Origin: AC-32 sp963717725
GTDB taxonomy: Bacteria > Actinomycetota > Thermoleophilia > Gaiellales > Gaiellaceae
Assembly (NCBI GenBank): GCA_963717725.1
Contig: CAVQWS010000024.1
Coordinates: 62,001-126,000, forward strand
Direction: 5' to 3'
DNA length: 64,000 nt
Below are positions 50,366-60,920 of the stretch, in pieces. The notes under the pieces are model-generated. The model was not told the origin of the DNA and searched no databases. It saw only the letters and a program-made list of their open reading frames with translations. Numbering within the stretch: position 1 is the stretch's first letter; each line of letters starts with the position of its first letter. The translations under genes were made by a program, and so were the position numbers.

Positions 50366-50829
50366 TCGACGAGCGCGACCGCGAGCGCGGCCAGCCCTTC
50401 ACCGCGCCCGGTGAAGCCGAGCTTGTCGGTGGTCGTCGCCCGCACGTTCACCCGGCCGGGCTCGACGCCCATCGCCTCGGCGAGCTTCGCTCGCATCGTT
50501 TCCCGCAGCGGCGCGATCCTCGGCTCCTCGCCGACGAGCACGCAGTCCGCGTTCGCGAGCTCGAAGCCGGCCTCGCGCACCTGCGCGTACGCGCGTGAGA
50601 GCAGATCGATCGACGACGCGCCCTCCCACTCCGTCGCACCCGAGGGGAAGAGCGACCCGATGTCGCCCAGCCCGGCCGCGCCGAGCACCGCGTCGATCAG
50701 CGCGTGCGCGATCACGTCGCCGTCGGAGTGGCCCGCGAGCCCGCGCGGCGAGTCGATTTCGACCCCGCCGAGCACGAGCGGCACGCCCTCGACCAGCGCG
50801 TGCGCATCGACTCCAAGCCCGACTCTCAT
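50362..50829 (-). CDS. ispF: 2-C-methyl-D-erythritol 2,4-cyclodiphosphate synthase
   Basis: 155 residues, MEP isoprenoid pathway. GVGLDAH-like start (GLGVDAHALVEG) with metal Asp8 and His10, LAGHSDGDVIAHALIDA, IGSLFPSGATEWEGASS, NVRATTTDKLGFTGRGEG. Coupled to ispD by an ATGA overlap. In many actinobacteria the order is carD-ispD-ispF as here. Confidence 0.95.
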   Translation of the reverse strand: MRVGLGVDAHALVEGVPLVLGGVEIDSPRGLAGHSDGDVIAHALIDAVLGAAGLGDIGSLFPSGATEWEGASSIDLLSRAYAQVREAGFELANADCVLVGEEPRIAPLRETMRAKLAEAMGVEPGRVNVRATTTDKLGFTGRGEGLAALAVALVE

Positions 50830-51494
50830 TCGAGCCAGCTTTCCACGAGCGCCAGGTCGTCGGCGTCGGTCACCTTCAACAGCCGCGGGTCGCCCTCGAC
50901 CACCTTGATCCGGCCGCCCTGGGACTCGACGAGCGACGCGCAGTCGGTGGCCGACGAGACGTCGCCGCTCACCGCCCGGCGCAATGTGTCGGCGAGGAAT
51001 GCCTGCGGTGTCTGCACCGCGACGAGGTCGTCGCGCGGCAGCGTCTCGACCACGCGGTCGCCGTCGACGCGCTTGACGGTGTCGGCGAGCGGCACCGCCG
51101 GAACGACGCCGTCCCAGCCTTCGGACAGCGGCGCCAGCACGCGCTCGATCACTTCCTCGGGCAGCAGCGGCCGTGCGACGTCGTGGACGAGCACGACTGC
51201 GGCCTCCTCCGGCACCTCCTCGAGCGCGAGCCGCACCGACTCGGAGCGCGACTCGCCGCCGGTGACGGCCGAGCTGACCTTCGTCGCGGCGATCTCCTCG
51301 GCGACCAGGATCGACGGCTCCTCCCAGTCGGGCGGAGCGGCGATCACGATCGCGTCGATCCAGCCGGACTCCTCGAGCCGCTCCAGCGACTCGGCGAGCA
51401 GCGGACGGCCGCCGAGGCGCGCGAATGCCTTCGGCCGGTCGGAGCCGAGCCGCTCGCCGCGGCCTGCCGCAGCGAGAACCGCCCAGACCGACAC
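50826..51494 (-). CDS. ispD: 2-C-methyl-D-erythritol 4-phosphate cytidylyltransferase
   Basis: 222 residues. VLAAAGRGERLGSDRPKAFA (CTP-binding loop), VSSAVTGGESRSESVRLALE, VLVHDVARPLLPEEVIERVL and QTPQAFLADTLRRA are standard. Start ATG 51494 is 9 bases after the carD stop. Makes CDP-methylerythritol. Confidence 0.95.
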   Translation of the reverse strand: MSVWAVLAAAGRGERLGSDRPKAFARLGGRPLLAESLERLEESGWIDAIVIAAPPDWEEPSILVAEEIAATKVSSAVTGGESRSESVRLALEEVPEEAAVVLVHDVARPLLPEEVIERVLAPLSEGWDGVVPAVPLADTVKRVDGDRVVETLPRDDLVAVQTPQAFLADTLRRAVSGDVSSATDCASLVESQGGRIKVVEGDPRLLKVTDADDLALVESWLE

Positions 51495-51503
51495 GAACTG
51501 AGC

Positions 51504-52028
51504 TTAGGCGGTAGCGGCGACCTTGGCGGTCGGCTTCTTCTTCTTGCCGCCGCGCGCGAGGACGCCGTCGAGCCACTCGGCCGCTTCGTCCTCGTCCATC
51601 TCCTTGGCGTACATCAGCTCGGAGGCGAGGATCTTCTTCGCCTTCACGAACATCTGCTTCTCGCCCGTGGAGAGGCCCTTCTCGTGGTCGCGGAGCGAGA
51701 GGTTCCGCACCACCTCGGCGAGCTCGAAGATGTCGCCGGTCTTCATCTTGTCGCGGTTGTGCTTGAAGCGGCGGTTCCAGTTCTTCGGCATCGTCGTGCC
51801 GCTGCCCGTCAGCGCCTTCAGCACCTTCGAAACCATCTGTTCGTCGATCACCTTCCGCAGCCCGACTCGGTCGGCATTGTCGGCTGGGACGTTCACCGTC
51901 ATGTCGTTGTGAAGAATCTTGATCGTCAGGTACTCGCGCTTCTCTCCCAGCACCTCGCGCGTTTCCTTCTTGACGACCGTTCCTGCGCCGTGGTGTGGGT
52001 ACACCACCTTGTCGCCGACCTTGTACAA
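51504..52028 (-). CDS. carD: CarD-family transcription regulator (RNA polymerase binding)
   Basis: 174 residues. N-terminal RID domain KVGDKVVYPHHGAGTVVKKE binds the RNA polymerase beta subunit; C-terminal helical DNA-binding domain with the conserved Trp in TTMPKNWNRRFKHNRDKMKT, LAEVVRNLSLRDHEKGLSTG, KQMFVKAKKILASELMYAKE, and a Lys-rich tail GGKKKKPTAK. TTG 52028 is set by GGGGAGG 7 bases upstream and the family start MxKVGD. Controls rRNA and stress promoters in mycobacteria. Stands between disA and ispD. Confidence 0.94.
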   Translation of the reverse strand: MYKVGDKVVYPHHGAGTVVKKETREVLGEKREYLTIKILHNDMTVNVPADNADRVGLRKVIDEQMVSKVLKALTGSGTTMPKNWNRRFKHNRDKMKTGDIFELAEVVRNLSLRDHEKGLSTGEKQMFVKAKKILASELMYAKEMDEDEAAEWLDGVLARGGKKKKPTAKVAATA

Positions 52029-52069
52029 CGCCGTGCCTCCCCGTTCGAAGTTGGCTTATCCGCAACGAA

Positions 52070-52110
52070 GCCGGCGGGTGACGCTTCCGCCGGCAAGCCC
52101 TCATAGTCTA
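52070..52110 (-). promoter_or_regulatory. carD promoter and 5' leader stem-loop
   Basis: TAGACT (52110-52105), preceded by TGC as an extended -10, predicts a start near 52098. The leader then begins with GCCGGCGG-N9-CCGCCGGC (52094-52070), a perfect 8-bp stem, about 40 bases before the TTG. A 5'-terminal stem like this commonly protects mRNA. Confidence 0.5.
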
Positions 52111-52160
52111 GCAAAAATCGCTGGAAACGGCCCCTTTTTCGGGAAAATCCCCGCTCAGGG

Positions 52161-53315
52161 CTAAATTTGGAGGTAGCGGTCGACCAGGTTGTGCTCCTGG
52201 AGCCGGCGCAGGCCCTCCCTGATCTCGCGGGCGCGGACCGAGCCGACACCCTCGACCGCCTCCAGTTCGCGCTGCGAGGCTCGCACGATCCCGTCCAGCC
52301 CGTCCAGGCTCGCGACCACGCGCTTGACCACGCCGTCTGGGAGCCGCGGGATGTGCGAGAGGACGCGGTAGCCGCGTGGCGAGACCGAGTGGTCGAGCGG
52401 GTTGACGCTCGCCGGGTAGCCGAGCACGGCGAGCAGCTCGAACTCGAGCAGCTGGTTGTAGGGCAGCCCGGCGAGCGCCTCGAGGCCTTCCTGCGTCCGG
52501 GCCGCGCCGCCCTCGGCGTGGTAGTCGTAGACGAGCGCCGCCTTCTCGTCGGGCACGTCGGCGACGAGCTCCTCGAGCTGCATCCGGATCAGCCGCCCCT
52601 CCTCGCCGAGCTCGACGCAGGCCCGCTCAACCTCCTCGGCCATGCGCGTCGTCAGCTCGGCCCGCTGCAGGACGACGAGCACGTCGTCGAGCATGACCGC
52701 GTTCTGGAACTCGAGCGCGGTCAGCCGGGTCAGCACCTGCTCGAGCCGCGCGCGATAGGTCTCGAGCGTCGCCAGCGCCTGGTTCGTCTTGGCGAGCACG
52801 TCGGCGATCGGCTGGAGCTGGTAGCGGCTCTGGCCGACGAAGACCGTCACCGTCTCGCGCTGCTGCGAGATCGAGATCACGAGCGCCTCGGTCTGCCTCG
52901 CCACGCGCTCGGCGGTGCGGTGCCGCGTGCCCGTCTCGTTCGACGCGATCGTCGGGTCGGGCATCAGCTGCACGTTCGCGTAGGCGAGCTTCGTGCAGGC
53001 GGCGTTGACGATGATCGCGCCATCCATCTTCGCCACCTCGTAGAGCAGCTGCGGCGTGAACGGCACCTCGAGCTTGATCCCGCCGCTAAATAGGAAGGCG
53101 AGCTCGTTCGGCTCGCCGATCACGATCAGCGCGCCCTCGCGCGAGCGGATGATGTCGTCGATCGCCGATCGCAGCGCTGTCCCAGGCGCAATCCGGCCGA
53201 CGGCGGCGAGGATTTTGGCGTCGAGGCGCGGATCGTCCTGAGTGGGCTGGCGGACGATCCCTAGCGGAGGCGGGATCCGCGGGTCGGTCCTATCGTGGCT
53301 CGGCTCCCTCTGCAT
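52161..53315 (-). CDS. disA: DNA integrity scanning diadenylate cyclase DisA
   Basis: 384 residues. DAC domain with DGA at about 98-100 and RHRTAER at 131-137, the c-di-AMP synthesis site; a helical linker; then C-terminal helix-hairpin-helix DNA-binding part (VEGVGSVRAREIREGL). Makes c-di-AMP and halts on branched DNA in Bacillus. ATG 53315 overlaps the radA 3' end by 26 bases, so the two are coupled. Followed by carD after 132 bases. Confidence 0.94.
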   Translation of the reverse strand: MQREPSHDRTDPRIPPPLGIVRQPTQDDPRLDAKILAAVGRIAPGTALRSAIDDIIRSREGALIVIGEPNELAFLFSGGIKLEVPFTPQLLYEVAKMDGAIIVNAACTKLAYANVQLMPDPTIASNETGTRHRTAERVARQTEALVISISQQRETVTVFVGQSRYQLQPIADVLAKTNQALATLETYRARLEQVLTRLTALEFQNAVMLDDVLVVLQRAELTTRMAEEVERACVELGEEGRLIRMQLEELVADVPDEKAALVYDYHAEGGAARTQEGLEALAGLPYNQLLEFELLAVLGYPASVNPLDHSVSPRGYRVLSHIPRLPDGVVKRVVASLDGLDGIVRASQRELEAVEGVGSVRAREIREGLRRLQEHNLVDRYLQI

Positions 53316-54633
53316 CGATCCCCGCCTTTGCAGCCTGGCTCAGCGTCTCGGCTTCCAGCACGTGCAGTTTGCCACGCTCTGGCGTGCCGGCCGGGGCGAT
53401 CGCGGCGGTGAGGCCGAGCTTGGCGCATTCCTCGAGCCTGCGCTCGGACTGGGTAGCCGGCCGGAGCCGTCCGGTGAGGCCCACCTCACCGAACGCGGCG
53501 ACCTTGGGCTTGATCGGCGCGCCCTTGGCCGCGGAGACGATCGCGAGCGCGATCGCAAGGTCGGCGCCGGGCTCGTCGATGCGGACACCGCCGGCCACGT
53601 TGACGAAGATGTCGGCCTGGCCGAGCGCGATCCGCGCGTGCCGCGAGAGCACCGCGACGATCATCGCGAGGCGCTTCGGGTCGACGCCGGTGCCGACGCG
53701 GCGCGGCATCGCCAGGTCGGTCGGCGCGACGAGCGCCTGGATCTCGAGCAGCAGCGGCCGTGAGCCCTCGAGCACGCAGCCGACGGCGGCGCCGATCTCG
53801 CCCTCGACCGTGCGACCGAAGAGCTCCGACGGCTCCGGCACGCCGACGAGGCCGGTTCCCGTCATCTCGAAGACCGCGAGCTCGTTCGTCGAGCCGAAAC
53901 GGTTCTTGGACGCGCGGAGGACGCGGTGCTCGTGATAGCGGTCGCCCTCGAACTGGAGGACGCAGTCGACAAGATGCTCGAGCACGCGCGGTCCCGCGAC
54001 CGCGCCGTCCTTGGTCACATGGCCGACCAGGATCGTGGCGACGCCGTTCTCCTTGGCCACGCGCAGCAGGCGGCCCGCGGCTTCGCGCACCTGGCCGACC
54101 GATCCCGGCGCCGAGCCGAGCTCCGACGAGTACAGCGTCTGCACGGAGTCGATCACACAGACAGCCGGCCGCTCCTGCTCCAAGGTTGCGCAGACGACGT
54201 CGAGCTCGGTCGCGGCGAGGATCTCGACGTTCTCGGCGCCGCCGAGCCGCGCGGCGCGGAGCTTCACCTGTGCCGACGACTCCTCGCCGGTGACGAGCAC
54301 GGCTCGGCGCTTCTTGGAGATCGCCGCGAGCGCGCTCAGCAGCAGGGTCGACTTGCCAACTCCGGGCTCCCCGCCGACGAGCACGAGCGAGGCCGGCACG
54401 AGCCCGCCGCCGAGCACGCGGTCGAGCTCCGGGACGCCGGTCGGAATGCGGTCGGCCTCCTCGGCCTTGACGTCGACTAGGCGGAGCGTCGCCTGCGGCC
54501 CGGTCGCACGCGCATCGGGCGGAACGTCTTCGACGAGCGTGCCGAACTCGCCGCACCGCGGGCACTTGCCGAACCAACGCCCGGCCGAGTAGCCGCAGTC
54601 GGTGCACGCGAACTGGGTCGCAGCCTTCGCCAC
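53290..54633 (-). CDS. radA: DNA repair protein RadA/Sms
   Basis: 447 residues. Zinc finger Cys10, 13, 24, 27 (FACTDCGYSAGRWFGKCPRC), Walker A GGEPGVGKSTLLL at about 88, RadA-specific KNRFG in ASKNRFGSTNELAVFE, and a C-terminal Lon-like domain (FGEVGLTGRLRPATQSERRL). Branch migration helicase for recombination. GTG 54633; the gene order radA-disA matches Bacillus. Confidence 0.95.
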   Translation of the reverse strand: MAKAATQFACTDCGYSAGRWFGKCPRCGEFGTLVEDVPPDARATGPQATLRLVDVKAEEADRIPTGVPELDRVLGGGLVPASLVLVGGEPGVGKSTLLLSALAAISKKRRAVLVTGEESSAQVKLRAARLGGAENVEILAATELDVVCATLEQERPAVCVIDSVQTLYSSELGSAPGSVGQVREAAGRLLRVAKENGVATILVGHVTKDGAVAGPRVLEHLVDCVLQFEGDRYHEHRVLRASKNRFGSTNELAVFEMTGTGLVGVPEPSELFGRTVEGEIGAAVGCVLEGSRPLLLEIQALVAPTDLAMPRRVGTGVDPKRLAMIVAVLSRHARIALGQADIFVNVAGGVRIDEPGADLAIALAIVSAAKGAPIKPKVAAFGEVGLTGRLRPATQSERRLEECAKLGLTAAIAPAGTPERGKLHVLEAETLSQAAKAGIDAEGAEPR

Positions 54634-54672
54634 CCGGCCCAGACTACGGGCGGTCGCGGACGCCGACTGTGC

Positions 54673-55596
54673 CTATTGCGTGACGCCTGCGTAGGCCGGC
54701 TCGGCCGCCGTCCGCCGCGGCCGGTTCCCCAAGGTGACGATCAGCAGGCCGGCGAGCACGAGCGCGACCCCGCCGAGCTGGAGCGGCGAAGGCGACTCGT
54801 CGAGGATCGCCCAGGCGAACAGCACCGTCAGCACGGGCTGGAACGTCAAGAGCACGGAGGTGATCGCAGCCGGCAGGCGAGGCAGCGAGATCGAGATCAG
54901 CAGCCAGCCGAGCGCCTGTGAGCTCCACGCGAGCAGCAGCAGGTAGCCCCACGCAGGCCAGCCGGGCGTCCAGTCGAGGTCGCCGATCGCAAGCCCGATC
55001 GGGATCGTGGCCAGCGCCGAGACCAGCGTCGCGTCGAAGAGCGGCCCCGCCGGGCGCCGCCAGTCGGCGTTGCTCGCGCGGAGCACGAGCAGGAAGCCCG
55101 AGTAGGCGAGCGCGGTCAGGATCCCGTACGCGACGCCGAGCCCGGGGTTGTTGCCGTAGGCGCCGCTCTCGAACACGCCCGAGATCAGCAGCACGCCGAA
55201 CAGGGCGACCGGGATCGCGGCCAGCGAGCGGTTCGACGGCCGCTCGCCCAGGATCAGCCAGGCGAGCAGGCCGACGAACACGACCTGCAGGTTGCCGAGC
55301 ACGGTCGCGAGCCCGGCGCCGACCTGCTCGATCCCCTCGTGCCAGGCGACCAGGTCGATCGCGAAGAAGACGCCGGCCAGCGCGGCGAGGGCGCGCTGCC
55401 TGAGCGGGCGCGGCCCGAAGCGCCGGTCCTCGAGCCAGGAGAGCGGCAAGAGCACCGGCAGCGCCAGCGCGCAGCGGTAGAAGGCACCGGTCGAGGGCGA
55501 GACGTGGGCGGCGCGGAAAAGGATCCCCGAGAAGGAGATCGCCAGCGCGCCCGCCAGCGCGGCCCCGATCGGCCGGTCGTAGAGGCGCGAAGGCAC
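54673..55596 (-). CDS. EamA-family (DMT) transporter
   Basis: 307 residues, about ten membrane helices in two EamA repeats (ALAGALAISFSGILFRAAHV opening; second repeat from ATLVSALATIPIGLAIG). Second-repeat end FQPVLTVLFAWAILDESPSP is typical. Exports small metabolites; substrate unknown. Sits between clpC and radA, where Bacillus has them adjacent. Confidence 0.88.
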   Translation of the reverse strand: MPSRLYDRPIGAALAGALAISFSGILFRAAHVSPSTGAFYRCALALPVLLPLSWLEDRRFGPRPLRQRALAALAGVFFAIDLVAWHEGIEQVGAGLATVLGNLQVVFVGLLAWLILGERPSNRSLAAIPVALFGVLLISGVFESGAYGNNPGLGVAYGILTALAYSGFLLVLRASNADWRRPAGPLFDATLVSALATIPIGLAIGDLDWTPGWPAWGYLLLLAWSSQALGWLLISISLPRLPAAITSVLLTFQPVLTVLFAWAILDESPSPLQLGGVALVLAGLLIVTLGNRPRRTAAEPAYAGVTQ

Positions 55597-55608
55597 CGCG
55601 CGCGAGAG

Positions 55609-58137
<2,529 letters not shown>

Positions 58138-58220
58138 AGTCGCTTCTTCCTTCCTCCGCGGACGCCGCGGAATGGCTGAGTCGCCCATCGTAGCGAACAG
58201 GTCGGGGGGTGGCGCTACCC

Positions 58221-58235
58221 CGAACGGGGCGTTCG
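58221..58235. promoter_or_regulatory. Palindrome upstream of clpC
   Basis: CGAACG (58221-58226), GGG, CGTTCG (58230-58235) is a perfect inverted repeat about 30 bases upstream of a TACGAT -10 box for clpC (58192-58187, minus strand). It could be a stress-regulator site; it does not fit the ClgR or CIRCE consensus well. On the other side TATCTT (58243-58248) could serve the small gene at 58270. Confidence 0.35.
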
Positions 58236-58269
58236 ACAGCCGTATCTTTTTGCCTCCAAATCGCGTTAA

Positions 58270-58437
58270 ATGGGCCTCATGGGGATGGGTAGAAGGATGC
58301 TGTCACTGCTGTTGTTCGTCGTGGGCTATCTGATGCTGGCCACGCTCGAGCCGCTCGTCGCGGCCGGGCCGGCGCTGACCAGCTTCGTCGCGGCGATGCT
58401 CCTGCTTGCGCGGGAACCGGCGGCCGCTCGCATCTAA
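58270..58437 (+). CDS. Small two-span membrane protein
   Basis: 55 residues: Met-rich start (several ATG codons at 58270, 58279, 58285, 58297), first hydrophobic segment LSLLLFVVGYLMLATLEPL, second AGPALTSFVAAMLLLA, end REPAAARI. The start is uncertain. Divergent from clpC. No function recognised. Confidence 0.5.
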   Translation: MGLMGMGRRMLSLLLFVVGYLMLATLEPLVAAGPALTSFVAAMLLLAREPAAARI

Positions 58438-58489
58438 CTAAGCGAGGCGGCCGCCCCGGGCGGCGGGGCGGCGCCTCGACTCACACGAG

Positions 58490-58777
58490 CTAGCCGTTCA
58501 GCTCGTAGTGCGCGGTGGCCGACTCGAGCAGCTTGAGCTTGAAGCCCTCGCCTATCAGCTTGCACTTCATCGTCACCTCGTCGCCGACGCGGAAGGCGCT
58601 CAGGACGCTGATCGCGCTGAGGGCGCCCACGACCGAGAACTGCTCCTCCCAATGTCGACCTTGCCGTCGTCGCCGGCTCTCGAACCGCCGAGCCGGCCGA
58701 GGGGTCTCCTCGGCCGGCTCGTCGGTACGTTTCTTTCGGCGGCGGTCGGGCGGCAACCGCACTCCTGCTCGAGGCAT
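58490..58777 (-). CDS. Hypothetical small protein, beta-rich C-terminus
   Basis: 95 residues in one frame. The C-terminal part (EEQFSVVGALSAIS, FRVGDEVTMKCKLIGEGFKL, ESATAHYELNG) reads like a small OB/DUF5666-like beta domain; the N-terminal part (DRRRKKRTDEPAEETPRPAR) is low-complexity and may be in the wrong frame, since the alternate frame gives a similar acidic text. Between clpC and the glycan locus. Could be a degraded or frameshifted gene. Confidence 0.4.
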   Translation of the reverse strand: MPRAGVRLPPDRRRKKRTDEPAEETPRPARRFESRRRRQGRHWEEQFSVVGALSAISVLSAFRVGDEVTMKCKLIGEGFKLKLLESATAHYELNG

Positions 58778-58850
58778 CCATCGGCGGCGCGAGGCGCTGC
58801 TCGCGCGGAATCCCTCCCCCGAGCCACCTCGTTCGAGGGATATGAGCCGG

Positions 58851-60329
58851 TTACTCCGCCAGCGCGAAGTGGCTGAGCACGGCCCAGACCGTCATCAGCA
58901 GGATCTTGACGTCGAGCCAGAGCGACCAGTTCTCGATGTAGTAGTTGTCCCACTCGACCCGGTCGCTGAGCGAGGTCTTGCCGCGCAGGCCGTGCACCTG
59001 CGCCCAGCCGGTGATCCCGGACTTGACGCGGTGGCGGTCGCCGTAGCGGTAGACGTTGTCCTCGAACAGCCGGGCGAAGTCCGGGCGCTCGGGCCGCGGG
59101 CCGATCAGGCTCATGTCGCCCTTGAGCACGTTCAGGAGCTGCGGCAGCTCGTCGAGCGAGGTCTTCCGGAGCAGCGTCCCGAACGGCGTCCGCCGGTCGT
59201 CGCCCTCGACGCCGCCGGGCGCAGTGTCCGGAGGCAGGTCCAGCACCTCGAGCTGCTCCGCGGCCGCGCGCATCGAGCGGAACTTGAGCATCTCGAACTC
59301 GCGGCCGTCGAGCCCGAAGCGCGGCTGCCGGAAGAAGATCGGCCGCCCGACCGAGAGCAGCGTGCCCAGCACGAGCAGGCCGAAGAGCGGCAGCAGCACG
59401 AGCAGGAACAGACCCGCGACGATCCGGTCGACCGTGTACTTGAGCGCGAACTGCAAGCCCTTGGGATCGACGCGCTGCGCCGACAGGAGCGGCAGGCCGC
59501 CAAGGTGGTCGACGGTCAGCCGCTCGGTCATGCGCTCGAACAGGCGCGGCACCAGCGAGACGGAGACGCCGAGCTGCTCGCAGCGCTCGATCTCTCGCAG
59601 CAGAACTTCGCTCGGCGCCGTGGAGAAGGTGACAACGACGTGCTCGATCCCGTGCTGTTCAATCAGGTGTTCGAGATCCCAGCTCGCCCCCAGGACGGGC
59701 ACGGGCAGCCCGGGCTCGTCCAGTGGCTCCTTGTCGATGAAGCCGACTGGCACGAGGCCGAGCTCGCGGTGCTCGAGCAGACGATTCGCCGTCAACCTGC
59801 CGACCCGGCCCGCCCCGACGATCAGGGTCGGCTTGGCCAGCTCGCCGTGGCGTCGGGCATTCAGCTGTGCCCAGTCGTAGGCCACGCGGCCCGCGGCGAG
59901 GTAGACCGCGCTGAAGGCCAGCAGTCGCAGTGACTGCGGAGCGAGGTCGTCCACGTCGCCGGGAAGGAGGATGCGGAGGCTCAAGACCGCCATCGACGCC
60001 AGTGCCGTCACCGCCAGGATGCCGCGCAGGTCGTCGAGCACCGAGACGCGGAGACGCCACGAGTACATGCCACGCAGCTGAAGCATCCCCAGCACGAGAG
60101 CGGCGTAGGCGACGATCCAGACGGGCGAGACGCGGAGAATGCCGGCGTCGCCCGATCCGAGCTGCGTGGCTGCGCCCGCGGCTGCGAGCAGGACCGTGTC
60201 GAGCAGTAGCGCGCCACGTGCCCAGGCGCGCGTCGGGGCACGGTGGTGGGCCCGCTCTCGGAGCAGGTCCAACTCGAACGGCTCCAGCGCCGGCAGCGCC
60301 TGGGCGTTCGTCAACGGTCGCGTCGCCAT
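58851..60329 (-). CDS. Polyprenyl-phosphate sugar-1-phosphotransferase (WbaP/CpsE-like)
   Basis: 492 residues. Starts surface glycan assembly by putting a sugar phosphate on undecaprenyl phosphate. N-terminal membrane helices about 40-165, CoA-binding-like Rossmann region (TLIVGAGRVGRLTANRLL), a further membrane hairpin (AGLFLLVLLPLFGLLVLGTL), and the C-terminal catalytic part: KFRSMRAAAEQLE, TSLDELPQLLNVLKGDMSLI, GPRPERPDFARLFEDN, HRVKSGITGWAQVHGLRGKT. Minus strand while the ligase and epimerase are plus. Confidence 0.9.
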   Translation of the reverse strand: MATRPLTNAQALPALEPFELDLLRERAHHRAPTRAWARGALLLDTVLLAAAGAATQLGSGDAGILRVSPVWIVAYAALVLGMLQLRGMYSWRLRVSVLDDLRGILAVTALASMAVLSLRILLPGDVDDLAPQSLRLLAFSAVYLAAGRVAYDWAQLNARRHGELAKPTLIVGAGRVGRLTANRLLEHRELGLVPVGFIDKEPLDEPGLPVPVLGASWDLEHLIEQHGIEHVVVTFSTAPSEVLLREIERCEQLGVSVSLVPRLFERMTERLTVDHLGGLPLLSAQRVDPKGLQFALKYTVDRIVAGLFLLVLLPLFGLLVLGTLLSVGRPIFFRQPRFGLDGREFEMLKFRSMRAAAEQLEVLDLPPDTAPGGVEGDDRRTPFGTLLRKTSLDELPQLLNVLKGDMSLIGPRPERPDFARLFEDNVYRYGDRHRVKSGITGWAQVHGLRGKTSLSDRVEWDNYYIENWSLWLDVKILLMTVWAVLSHFALAE

Positions 60330-60361
60330 CGCGCGCTCCAGTCCCGGTTAAGCCCGCGTAC

Positions 60362-60715
60362 CTAGCTCTTGGCCTTGCCGAGCTTCCGCAGTCCGGTGCC
60401 TGCGACCAGAAGCAGACCGCCGCCGGCAGCCAGGAGTGCGAGGTCGAGGCCGGTGAACGGCAGACCGCCGTTGGCCTTGACCGCCTGTGCGCCGAGCGCC
60501 TGCTCAACCGCACCCTGGACCCCGACACGCGGGTAGCCCTGGAGCGCGGCGTCACGCTGTGCCCGCTGCAGGTCCGCCTGCGAGTACTTATGGTCGAGCC
60601 GACCGTTGTCGGCGTAATCCCGGTAGATCTGCTGAGGTGTCGCCGCCAGCGCAGAGCCGGCCAAGACCAGCACCGCGCACGCCATTAGCCCCCAGACTGT
60701 AAATCGCCGCAACAT
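60362..60715 (-). CDS. Secreted LPXTG-type small surface protein
   Basis: 117 residues. Signal peptide about 1-25 (WGLMACAVLVLAGSALAATP), a Tyr/Gln/Arg-rich helical centre (QQIYRDYADNGRLDHKYSQA), then a sortase-style signal: LPFTG, a hydrophobic stretch (LDLALLAAGGGLLLVAGTG) and a basic end LRKLGKAKS. ATG 60715 has GGAGGAGGGAG close upstream. Sortase would anchor it to the wall. Function unknown. Confidence 0.75.
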   Translation of the reverse strand: MLRRFTVWGLMACAVLVLAGSALAATPQQIYRDYADNGRLDHKYSQADLQRAQRDAALQGYPRVGVQGAVEQALGAQAVKANGGLPFTGLDLALLAAGGGLLLVAGTGLRKLGKAKS

Positions 60716-60920
60716 TCTGTTCTCCCTCCTCCTGTGGACGCGAACGCCCACTTAACGAAACCACTGCCCTTCCCACCCGGACGCAACGTGCCGCAGAGTT
60801 CTTCCCTCAGACGGGCGTGTTTCCCGCCGGCCGTTCGAGCCAGTCCTACCGTAGTTCCGACTCTGCAGGAACGCAATAGTTAGTTCTGCACCGAAAATCT
60901 GAGTTGCAAACCATCCATCC
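60716..60920. other. Intergenic region between LPXTG gene and O-antigen-ligase-like gene
   Basis: 205 bases between divergent genes. The minus strand carries the long leader of the LPXTG gene, with G-rich runs (GGGTGGGAAGGGCAG) and possible stems, and no coding frame stands out. I recognise no riboswitch consensus in it. Confidence 0.4.

Noticed and set aside
58187..58235. ClgR or CIRCE element upstream of clpC
   Set aside because: Only a short CGAACG palindrome is present; neither published spacing nor arms match.
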